DNA of 33,126 bases from Paracoccaceae bacterium (GTDB taxonomy: Bacteria; Pseudomonadota; Alphaproteobacteria; Rhodobacterales; Rhodobacteraceae): assembly GCA_947461435.1 (NCBI GenBank), contig CANHLE010000034.1, forward strand, positions 1-33,126, in the 5' to 3' direction. Shown one piece after another: positions 25,798-32,652 of this stretch (position 1 is the stretch's first letter; each line of letters begins with the position of its first letter). Below the pieces are notes generated by a model that was not told where the DNA came from, ran no database searches, and saw only the letters and a program-made list of their open reading frames with translations. A program made the position numbers and the translations under genes.

Positions 25798-27090
25798 ATG
25801 ACCGAGCGCCTGAGAGCGATGTTTTGTGACCATCTGTCGATCATGCGGGGCAAATATCTGCCCCCAGAGAAAATGCGCGATGATGAAAGCCGTTTCGCGC
25901 GGCCCACCTTTGCGGTGCAATACGACAAGGATCTGTTGATCGAGGCGCCGGGGACCCTGTGCCTTGAAGGGATCCCCGACATGGCCCTGCGCTGGAAGGG
26001 CGACGAGATCAGACAGGGATGGGAGCCGGGGACCAAGGTTGTGCTGGGCGATCTGTACGGCGGGGATGGGGCGCCGGTGCCGATGTGCCCGCGCGGGGCA
26101 TTGAAGCGGGCGGTTGCAGCCTGGGAGGCGAAGGGGCTGACGCCCAAGGTTGGAATCGAGCTGGAGGCCTATGCCTTTGTGCGCCGCGACGATGGCAGCA
26201 TCGTGCCTTATGATACGCCGGGCGGGGTGGTTTACGGGACGGGCAATTTCACCGATCCGCGCCGGTTCACGGATGCGATCTGGGCGAAGGCGCAAGAGAT
26301 TGGCCTGCCGCTGGATCTGATCACGGCGGAATATGACACGCCGCAGTACGAATTCACGCTGAGCTTTGATTCGGCGGTGGGTCATGTCGATACGGTGGTT
26401 CTGTTTCGCCAGATGGCGCGCGAGATCGCCTGGGATCACGGGATCTTGTTGAGCTTTCTGCCCAAGCCGATCGTGGGCAAGGGCGGATCGGGGCTGCATG
26501 TGAACCTGTCGTTCACAGATCGGAAGGAACACAATGCCCTGGCTCAGGGCGAGCGGGGCGATCCGCGTGGGCTGAGCGATCTGGCGCAGGGGTGCATCGC
26601 GGGGTGGATGCAGCATCACAAAGCGATGGCCGGTCTGATGGCGCCGAACGCGCTGTCTTATGCGCGGCTGCAACCGGCAAGCCTGTCTGGCTATTGGTGC
26701 AACTGGGGCGGGGACAACCGGAATGTGACGGTGCGCGTCAGTGCGGAAGGCGGCAAGAAGGCCCGGCTGGAACATCGGATGGCGGATGCGGCGGCCAATC
26801 CCTATACCGTGGTTGCAACAGTGTTGCAGGCGGCCTTGCTGGGGGTGGAAGGCAAGTATCCCCTGCCGCCAATGGAAACGGGCGATGGATTTACCTGCAA
26901 CGACGCACCGCACGGCGTCGCCGCCAGTTTGAGTGAGGCGCTGGACGATCTGAGCGCCGATCGGGCCTTGGGCGCGGCCGTGGGGGCCGGTCTGGTGGAG
27001 AACCACATCTACATGAAGCGGGCCGAGGTGGAGAAGACCAAGGATCTGACGGGCGACGCGCTGCGCGATTGGTACATCTGGTACATCTGA
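25798..27090 (+). CDS. Glutamine-synthetase-family gamma-glutamyl ligase
   Basis: This 430-residue GS-fold ligase has putative metal/ATP residues E121 and E123 (GIELEAYAF), E178 and E185 (AEYDTPQYEF), H234 in GKGGSGLHVNLSF, the arginine region NRNVTVRVS, and E325/R327 in RLEHRMADAAANPY. The N-terminal MRGKYLP resembles the RGK signature of GS-like enzymes that glutamylate amines (PuuA, gamma-glutamylmethylamide synthetase, IpuC) rather than housekeeping GlnA. I see no adenylylation-site context of GlnA type. It sits between a P450 and a ferredoxin, with GGGGAG ahead of its ATG. Likely role: ATP-dependent gamma-glutamylation of an amine substrate. The amine itself cannot be named from the sequence. 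Confidence 0.88.
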   Translation: MTERLRAMFCDHLSIMRGKYLPPEKMRDDESRFARPTFAVQYDKDLLIEAPGTLCLEGIPDMALRWKGDEIRQGWEPGTKVVLGDLYGGDGAPVPMCPRGALKRAVAAWEAKGLTPKVGIELEAYAFVRRDDGSIVPYDTPGGVVYGTGNFTDPRRFTDAIWAKAQEIGLPLDLITAEYDTPQYEFTLSFDSAVGHVDTVVLFRQMAREIAWDHGILLSFLPKPIVGKGGSGLHVNLSFTDRKEHNALAQGERGDPRGLSDLAQGCIAGWMQHHKAMAGLMAPNALSYARLQPASLSGYWCNWGGDNRNVTVRVSAEGGKKARLEHRMADAAANPYTVVATVLQAALLGVEGKYPLPPMETGDGFTCNDAPHGVAASLSEALDDLSADRALGAAVGAGLVENHIYMKRAEVEKTKDLTGDALRDWYIWYI

Positions 27091-27099
27091 GGACGGGAT

Positions 27100-27414
27100 A
27101 TGAAAGCGATTTGGGTGCTGGCCGATGGCCGGAAAATCACTGCAGAGGTGAAGGCCGGCCAAAACCTGATGGAGGCCGCGGTTGGCGCAAATGTGCCGCG
27201 CGTGGTCGGGGAATGTGGGGGCAGCCTGTCTTGCGCGACTTGCCATGTGGTGGTGGATGCCGAATGGGCGGCGCGGGCAGGAACGGTTGGCACCTTTGAA
27301 GATGCCATGCTGGATGTGGCCGAAGCCGAGCGCCAAGACCGTTCGCGGCTGTCTTGTCAGATCAGGATGACCCCGGATCTGGACGGGATCATCCTGCATG
27401 TGCCGCAGCCTTAG
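27100..27414 (+). CDS. [2Fe-2S] ferredoxin, putidaredoxin/adrenodoxin type
   Basis: This 104-residue ferredoxin has ligand spacing C39-x5-C45-x2-C48-x37-C86 (GECGGSLSCATCH ... LSCQI), diagnostic of the putidaredoxin/adrenodoxin class that feeds bacterial P450s. It follows the GS-like gene by nine bases and is the last gene of the P450 operon. It would carry electrons from an NAD(P)H ferredoxin reductase, not found in this window, to the P450. Its stop codon overlaps the convergent GST gene by four bases. Confidence 0.95.
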   Translation: MKAIWVLADGRKITAEVKAGQNLMEAAVGANVPRVVGECGGSLSCATCHVVVDAEWAARAGTVGTFEDAMLDVAEAERQDRSRLSCQIRMTPDLDGIILHVPQP

Positions 27415-28016
27415 GCCGCCAACAGGGCCTTATCTGCTGCCAGCGCCTTTTGTCGTGCCGGGCGGTCCATGCAGCGGGCCACCCAATTCTGGATCACAGG
27501 ATCATCTGGTGTGTTGCCAAACCATGCATAGGGGGAATGGATCAGCAAATCTGCGGCCGTGAACCGATTGCCCAAAAGCCAAGGCCCGAGATCCAGCGCA
27601 GAGCGGATGCGGGCCGTCACCTCGGGGGCGCCGCGAAAGGTGGCGGTCAGCCACGGGTGGCTGATCTTTGCAAAGTCAAAAATCAGGGCCGGTTCCATCA
27701 CGCCTTGATACCATGTCATCCAAGTCAGGAAACTGCCCCAAGCGGGGGTACCAACGGGCGGGGCCATGTCAGAGGGAAACAACGCCGTCAGATAGACCAT
27801 GATCGCGCCGCGTTCGGTCAGAACATGGCCATCATGGACAAGGCAGGGCGCCTTTTTCTCTGGATGGGGGTTTGACGGATCCGCTGCGCCCGTGCCTGAC
27901 ATGACGCGCGGGATATCTACGATGCGGATGTCAATCTTGTCGGCAATTCCAATTTCATGGATCAGGGCCACGATGGCGGAGGAACGCGAATTCGGGGCGT
28001 GGTAAAGGGCAATCAT
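27411..28016 (-). CDS. Glutathione S-transferase family protein
   Basis: This protein of about 201 residues has a GST fold: a thioredoxin-like N-terminal half (LYHAPNSRSSAIVALIHEIG, with serines in the catalytic position, and APCLVHDGHVLTERGAIMVY for glutathione gamma-glutamyl binding) and an all-helical C-terminal half containing NRFTAADLLIHSP. The start at ATG 28016 is preceded by GGAGAG; an ATG at 28028 would add four residues. It diverges from a WYL-type regulator over a short gap that contains a palindrome, so that regulator probably controls it. The substrate is unknown. Confidence 0.87.
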   Translation of the reverse strand: MIALYHAPNSRSSAIVALIHEIGIADKIDIRIVDIPRVMSGTGAADPSNPHPEKKAPCLVHDGHVLTERGAIMVYLTALFPSDMAPPVGTPAWGSFLTWMTWYQGVMEPALIFDFAKISHPWLTATFRGAPEVTARIRSALDLGPWLLGNRFTAADLLIHSPYAWFGNTPDDPVIQNWVARCMDRPARQKALAADKALLAA

Positions 28017-28061
28017 CAGACTCTCCATTGCGTGTTTCGATGGGGCCTTTATGATCCAACA

Positions 28062-28084
28062 CTCCTGACAGTTTTCGGCAGGAG
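28062..28084. promoter_or_regulatory. Putative operator overlapping the WYL regulator ribosome-binding site
   Basis: CTCCTGAC (28062-28069) and GGCAGGAG (28077-28084) form a near-perfect dyad (one mismatch pair) in the GST/regulator divergent gap. The right arm includes most of the AGGAGG ribosome-binding site (28080-28085) of the regulator gene, so protein binding or RNA folding here could reduce its expression. Confidence 0.5.
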
Positions 28085-28090
28085 GATTTC

Positions 28091-28801
28091 ATGCCGCGCG
28101 CCGACCGCCTGTTCCGGCTTTTGACCGCCTTGAGACTGTTGCCGCAACCTGTGACGGCGGCCCGTCTTGCCGAGGAAACCGGGGTTTCCGAGCGCACCTT
28201 GTACCGCGACATCGACTCGCTGCGTGCGGGTGGCGCCTTGATCGATGGTGCGGCGGGTTTGGGATATACCCTGACCGAAGACCCGGCCCTTCCGCCGCAA
28301 ATGTTTTCACGGCTGGAGGTGGAGGCGCTTGTACTTGGGCTTTCCCAAGTGCGGCATATGGGCGATTCGGCCCTGTCCAAGGCGGCTGAACAGGCCATGG
28401 CGAAGATCACGGCGACCTTGCCAGAGCGGGTCCAGCGACAGGCGGTTCATGCCATCAGCCGGTCTGTCAAATTCACCGCGCGGCCCGCCGTGCCTGCGCA
28501 TATTTCGATCTTGCGGCAGGCGACATGGGACGAAAACGAAGTTCAAATCCACTACACCGATTTGAATGGTACGCCGTCCGTCCGGCGCATCTGGCCCCTT
28601 GCCATCGTTTATTTCGACAACGCGCTGATGTGCATGGGATGGTGCCTTTTGCGGCAGGATTATCGTCGGTTCCATCTGGAGAGGATGATGGACGTTACCT
28701 TGACAGGTGCAAGCTTTCGTCCGCGCCGCGTGCCCTTGCTGCGCGAGTATGTTCAGCAGGTGCGCGCGGTCTATCCGACCGCGCAGCAGGCCGGGCTTTA
28801 G
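28091..28801 (+). CDS. YafY-like transcriptional regulator (HTH + WYL domain)
   Basis: This 236-residue regulator has an N-terminal HTH_11-type winged helix (RLFRLLTALRLL ... TGVSERTLYRDIDSLRAGG, residues 8-50) and a C-terminal WYL domain (about 130-210), where MGWCLLRQDYRRFHLERM stands for the WYL core. WYL domains sense nucleic acid or small ligands. It diverges from a GST gene and carries a dyad across its own ribosome-binding site, consistent with autoregulation and control of the GST. It converges with the aminotransferase gene. Confidence 0.9.
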   Translation: MPRADRLFRLLTALRLLPQPVTAARLAEETGVSERTLYRDIDSLRAGGALIDGAAGLGYTLTEDPALPPQMFSRLEVEALVLGLSQVRHMGDSALSKAAEQAMAKITATLPERVQRQAVHAISRSVKFTARPAVPAHISILRQATWDENEVQIHYTDLNGTPSVRRIWPLAIVYFDNALMCMGWCLLRQDYRRFHLERMMDVTLTGASFRPRRVPLLREYVQQVRAVYPTAQQAGL

Positions 28802-28810
28802 CGCCCGGCC
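28789..28810. terminator. Perfect 8-bp hairpin at the regulator/aminotransferase convergent junction
   Basis: GGCCGGGC (28789-28796) and GCCCGGCC (28803-28810) flank TTTAGC. The regulator stop codon lies in the loop and the gap to the convergent gene is only 20 bases. There is no T tract, so it may slow or shield both transcript ends rather than act as a classical intrinsic terminator. Confidence 0.4.
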
Positions 28811-28821
28811 CCTTGGCCGCA

Positions 28822-30174
28822 TCACAGGGCGGCAAACCCCGCATCCAGCGCGGCGATAATCACCTGAACATCTTCAGAGGTCAGGATCAGGGGTGGGGAC
28901 AGAATGATGTTGGGGCCTGACACGCGCACCATCGCCCCGGCGCGATAGGCCGCCGCCTGCACCTTGCCCGGATCGGCCTTGGCCGGAGCGGCCTTTGTGG
29001 CACGGTCCGAGACCATTTCAATGGCTGTCATCAAACCGTAGCCGCCGCGCACATCGCCGATGCAATCGTATTTGGCCATCAAGGCCTGCACGCCTTTGAA
29101 CAGTTCTGTTCCGCGTGCGGCCGCGTTGTCTTTGACATTCAGGCGTTTGGTTTCGCTTAGGGTTGCCAAGGCGGCCGCCGCACCGACGGGGTGGCCGGAA
29201 TAGGTATAGCCGTGGCCGATGGCGGCCTTTCCGGTATCGTCTTTTTCAAAGACGTCGGCCACGCCTTCGGAAATCATGACCGCGCCAAAGGGGAAATAGG
29301 CATTGGTGATGGCCTTTGCCGTGCAGGCGAAATCGGGTTTCACGCCCCACAAGCGGCTGCCCGTCCAAGCCCCGGTGCGGCCAAAGGCGGTGATCACCTC
29401 ATCCGCGATCAGCAAGATGCCGTTCTTGCGGCAGATCTTTTCAACCGCCGGCATGAACGACGGATGCGGCGGAATGACACCGCCGGCGCCCAAGATCGGC
29501 TCCATGATGAATGCGGCGATGGTGCCGGCGCCTTGAAAGGCAATCTCGTCCTCCAGCGCCTGCAGGCACAGCTGCGCCAGTTTGGCCGGGTCGCTTTCGC
29601 CAAAGGGGTTGCGATAGGTATAGGGGGCCGGAATGTGATAGCATCCCGGCAAGAGTGGTTCGTACATGGTGCGGAAATTGGCATTGCCGTTCACCGAGGC
29701 GCCGCCGGTATGGGTACCGTGATAGCCCTTTTTAAGGGACAGGTATTTGACCCTTCCGCCGTCGCCGCGGATCTTGTGGTACTGGCGGGCCAGACGCAGG
29801 GCGGTTTCGACGGAATCGCTGCCGCCGCTGGTGAAAAAGGCGCGCGTCAGGCCATCGGGTTCGAAGAAGGTGCGCAACTCTTCGGCCAGTTCGATGACCT
29901 GATCGTTGGACGTGCCACGAAAGGTGGAATAATAGGGCAGTCGGTTCAACTGGGCGGCAATGGCGTCTTTCACCGGTTGGGCAGAGTAGCCAAGGTTGAC
30001 GTTCCAAAGGCCGCCGACGGCGTCAACCGTTTCGTGGCCGTCGATGTCGCGGATGCGCACGCCATGGCCTTCGGTGACAATCACGGGGGGGCTTTTGTGA
30101 CTGTCCGCGGGGGCCGTCATGGGGTGCCACAAGCTGCGGGCGTTGTTGGCCTTGAGGAAATTTTCGTCTTTCAT
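28822..30174 (-). CDS. Class III (omega) aminotransferase
   Basis: This 450-residue PLP enzyme has the phosphate-binding segment SGGSDSVETALRLARQYHKI (116-135), the GYHGTHTGG stretch, D258 in IADEVITAFGRTG contacting the pyridine nitrogen, and the Schiff-base lysine K287 in CTAKAITNAYFPFG. The family includes omega-amino acid:pyruvate and diamine:pyruvate aminotransferases such as SpuC, and GABA aminotransferases such as PuuE. The start is ATG 30174, which overlaps the stop of the IclR gene (ATGA); the frame runs on upstream but inside IclR. Coupling to IclR and divergence from a PuuC-like aldehyde dehydrogenase suggest catabolism of an amine or amino acid. Confidence 0.92.
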   Translation of the reverse strand: MKDENFLKANNARSLWHPMTAPADSHKSPPVIVTEGHGVRIRDIDGHETVDAVGGLWNVNLGYSAQPVKDAIAAQLNRLPYYSTFRGTSNDQVIELAEELRTFFEPDGLTRAFFTSGGSDSVETALRLARQYHKIRGDGGRVKYLSLKKGYHGTHTGGASVNGNANFRTMYEPLLPGCYHIPAPYTYRNPFGESDPAKLAQLCLQALEDEIAFQGAGTIAAFIMEPILGAGGVIPPHPSFMPAVEKICRKNGILLIADEVITAFGRTGAWTGSRLWGVKPDFACTAKAITNAYFPFGAVMISEGVADVFEKDDTGKAAIGHGYTYSGHPVGAAAALATLSETKRLNVKDNAAARGTELFKGVQALMAKYDCIGDVRGGYGLMTAIEMVSDRATKAAPAKADPGKVQAAAYRAGAMVRVSGPNIILSPPLILTSEDVQVIIAALDAGFAAL

Positions 30175-30977
30175 GTCGGCTCCTGTGCGAGGGTCTCGCT
30201 TGCGGTCCAGATCGTGTCGAGGGTGGGCGGCAGGCAACCGCCCCAAAGGGCGATGATCCGGCGCGCGGTGGTGATGAGGGCGGTGCGGATGAGGCGCGAT
30301 TGTGCCGGGCCGACACGGCTTGCCACGGCCGCGGTAGACAGGGCGCCCGTGCAGCGACCCAACGCGTCGAACAACGGCACGGCGAAAGAGGTGACGTCGG
30401 CCTCAAACGTGCCATGGCTTTCGGCAAATCCCTGCCGTTCGATTTGCCCAAGTCTTTGCCGCAGCATGGCCGGGTCGGTTTGCGTCTGCGCCGTCAGGGC
30501 GGGCATCGGGCGGGCAAAAACCGCCTCGCGGAAGGTGGGGGGCTGAAAGGTCAGCACGGCAAGGCCGGATGAGGTGGCGTGAAACGGAAAAACGCGCACA
30601 TCTTCCATCGTGATCTTGCTGGCATGGGCGCTGGAATAGGCATGGGCAAGGGGCCGCAGATCGGTCCCGACCAAAAGGGACAGATGCGCGGTTTCGCCGG
30701 TTTGGCGGGCCAAGGCTTGCAGGTCGGGCAGGGCGGCATCGCGCAGGGGGACGTTCGCTTCGCGCAGGGCGGCAAGGCGAAGCAGCGCGGGACCAAGGCG
30801 ATATTCCTTGCTGGCGTCCACCTGTTCGGCCAATCCGGCGGCGCACAAATCTGCCATCAGCCGAAAGCAGGTAGCCTTGTTCACACCGGCCAGCCTTGCC
30901 AAATCCGACAGACCGATCTGCGGCTGGGACCGGGTGAACAGATCCAGAAGGTGCAAGGCTTTGAGAACAGTCGACAT
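30171..30977 (-). CDS. IclR family transcriptional regulator
   Basis: This 268-residue regulator has an N-terminal winged helix (residues 1-65; IGLSDLARLAGVNKATCFRL) and an IclR effector domain with GETAHLSLLVG, PFHATSSGLAVL, ADVTSFAVPLFDALGRCTGA and the closing helix. IclR proteins bind carbon-source metabolites and usually control a divergent catabolic gene. It is translationally coupled to the aminotransferase and divergent from the aldehyde dehydrogenase, so it probably regulates both units through the 104-base gap that contains GAACC-AAC-GGTTC. Confidence 0.92.
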   Translation of the reverse strand: MSTVLKALHLLDLFTRSQPQIGLSDLARLAGVNKATCFRLMADLCAAGLAEQVDASKEYRLGPALLRLAALREANVPLRDAALPDLQALARQTGETAHLSLLVGTDLRPLAHAYSSAHASKITMEDVRVFPFHATSSGLAVLTFQPPTFREAVFARPMPALTAQTQTDPAMLRQRLGQIERQGFAESHGTFEADVTSFAVPLFDALGRCTGALSTAAVASRVGPAQSRLIRTALITTARRIIALWGGCLPPTLDTIWTASETLAQEPT

Positions 30978-31040
30978 GGCCGCCTTTCAAGGGTTCCATT
31001 TCAGTTGACAGAAGGGCGCGGGGGCTGTCAAATGAATTTC

Positions 31041-31053
31041 GAACCAACGGTTC
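31041..31053. promoter_or_regulatory. Putative IclR operator GAACC-N3-GGTTC
   Basis: A perfect 5-bp dyad, GAACCAACGGTTC, sits 28 bases upstream of the aldehyde dehydrogenase ATG in the divergent gap. AT-rich sequence on its right side (AAATAATAAA) could be a -10 region. The location suits an IclR repressor site. Confidence 0.5.
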
Positions 31054-31081
31054 AAATAATAAACCGACTGTGGAGAGATGG

Positions 31082-32572
31082 ATGTCTGCACCCGATCAAG
31101 CCGCCATCATGGCCTTTGCCGAGGCAAAGGTTTCCCCCGGACGCCTGTTGATCAACGGCACTTGGATGGAGGGGCAAGCCGGGGAGCGAGATGTCATATC
31201 GCCCCTGACCGGTGCATCCCTGACCACGCTGACCCAAGCATCGGCCGCAGATGTGGAGCGGGCTGTCACCTCGGCCCGACAAGCGTTTGAGGATGGCCGC
31301 TGGCGCATGATGCCGCCGGCCGGGCGCAAGGCGGTGTTGCACCGTTTGGCCGATCTGATCGACCGGCATGCTGTTGAGTTGGCCGTTTTGGGTGTGCGCG
31401 ACAATGGCACGGAAATTGCCATGGCGCTGAAAGCCGAACCGGGATCGGCCGCAGGCACCTTTCGGTATTACGCCGAGGCGATTGACAAGGTGAACGGAGA
31501 GATTGCCCCAACGGCCGACACCGTTCTGGCCCTGATCCACCGCGAACCCGTCGGCGTGGTGGCCGCAATCGTGCCTTGGAATTTCCCGTTGATGATCGGG
31601 TCGTGGAAAATAGCCCCGGCCTTGGCGGCGGGAAATTCGGTGGTGCTGAAGCCTGCAGAAAGCGCCTCTTTGACCTTGTTGCGTCTGGCCGAACTGGCGC
31701 TGGAGGCGGGGGTTCCGCCCGGGGTGTTCAATGTGGTCACCGGACCGGGGCGCGTGACGGGCGAGGCATTGGCGCTGTCGATGGATGTTGACGTTCTGGT
31801 CTTTACCGGATCGGGCCCTACGGGCCGCCGTTTGCTGACCTATGCGGCGCAATCGAATCTGAAACGCTGCTATCTGGAACTGGGGGGCAAATCGCCCAAC
31901 ATCATCTTTGCCGATGCGCCGGATCTGGGCTTGGCTGCCAAAGCCGCCGCCAGTGCCATTTTCCGCAATGCCGGGCAAGTTTGCGTCGCGGGATCGCGGC
32001 TGTTGGTACAAGACGATGTTGCTGATGACGTGATCGCCGGATTGATCAGCGCCACAAAGGCAATGACGCGGGGCAATCCGTTGGATTTGAAAACCCAAAT
32101 CGGGGCCGTTCATTCTGCCGAGCAACTGGCCGGAAATCTGGGCTTTGTCGCTGATGCCGTGGCGCAAGGGGGTCATATTGCCACGGGCGGCGCGCGCGAC
32201 ATGATAGAAACGGGCGGCTATTTCATGCAGCCCACCGTTGTGACCGGGGTCAAACCGCAAGACCGCCTGTTTCAGGAAGAGGTGTTTGGCCCCGTTCTGT
32301 CGGTCACGCGGTTCAGCGACGAAGCAGAGGCGCTGCGTTTGGCCAATGCGTCGACCTTTGGTTTGGCTTCGGGGGTGTGGACGGCAAATCTTTCCCGCGC
32401 CCATCGCATGATCCGGGGCATTCGGGCCGGCGTGGTGCATGTGAATACCTATGGCGGGGCGGATGGAACGGTGCCTTTGGGCGGGGTCAAGCAATCTGGC
32501 AATGGTCATGACAAGAGCCTTCACGCGCTGGACAAATATACCGATTTGAAAACCGCCTGGATTCAGCTGTGA
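31082..32572 (+). CDS. Aldehyde dehydrogenase, PuuC-like
   Basis: This 496-residue NAD(P)-dependent aldehyde dehydrogenase has VPWNFPLMIGSWKIAPALAA (cofactor entry), FTGSGPTGRRLL, E266 in YLELGGKSPN, catalytic C301 in NAGQVCVAG, and EEVFGPVLSV. The length and the block SNLKRCYLELGGKSPNIIFA recall PuuC, gamma-glutamyl-gamma-aminobutyraldehyde dehydrogenase of E. coli. The start is ATG 31082 behind GGAGAG; a GTG at 31070 is less likely. It is divergent from the IclR-aminotransferase pair, with a dyad in the gap. The aldehyde could be an omega-amino or gamma-glutamyl-amino aldehyde, but the substrate is not fixed by the sequence. Confidence 0.94.
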   Translation: MSAPDQAAIMAFAEAKVSPGRLLINGTWMEGQAGERDVISPLTGASLTTLTQASAADVERAVTSARQAFEDGRWRMMPPAGRKAVLHRLADLIDRHAVELAVLGVRDNGTEIAMALKAEPGSAAGTFRYYAEAIDKVNGEIAPTADTVLALIHREPVGVVAAIVPWNFPLMIGSWKIAPALAAGNSVVLKPAESASLTLLRLAELALEAGVPPGVFNVVTGPGRVTGEALALSMDVDVLVFTGSGPTGRRLLTYAAQSNLKRCYLELGGKSPNIIFADAPDLGLAAKAAASAIFRNAGQVCVAGSRLLVQDDVADDVIAGLISATKAMTRGNPLDLKTQIGAVHSAEQLAGNLGFVADAVAQGGHIATGGARDMIETGGYFMQPTVVTGVKPQDRLFQEEVFGPVLSVTRFSDEAEALRLANASTFGLASGVWTANLSRAHRMIRGIRAGVVHVNTYGGADGTVPLGGVKQSGNGHDKSLHALDKYTDLKTAWIQL

Positions 32573-32652
32573 CACCGGGCGTCAGAGCCTAATTTTTTCG
32601 CGGGGGTCTGGGGCATGACACCTGCGGTCTGTTCAGCAAAGGAAACGAAGCC

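Noticed and set aside
25495..27399. Minus-strand open frame of 634 codons antisense to the P450, GS-like and ferredoxin genes
   Set aside because: No recognisable motifs and composition rich in His/Arg/Pro. It mirrors third-position GC bias of three well-supported plus-strand genes.
29191..30546. Plus-strand open frame of 451 codons opposite the aminotransferase and IclR genes
   Set aside because: Shadow frame without motifs; both opposing genes have intact catalytic or DNA-binding signatures.
31052..32575. Minus-strand open frame of 507 codons covering the whole aldehyde dehydrogenase
   Set aside because: No family motif, His/Gln/Arg-rich shadow translation. The plus strand has a complete, motif-rich enzyme.
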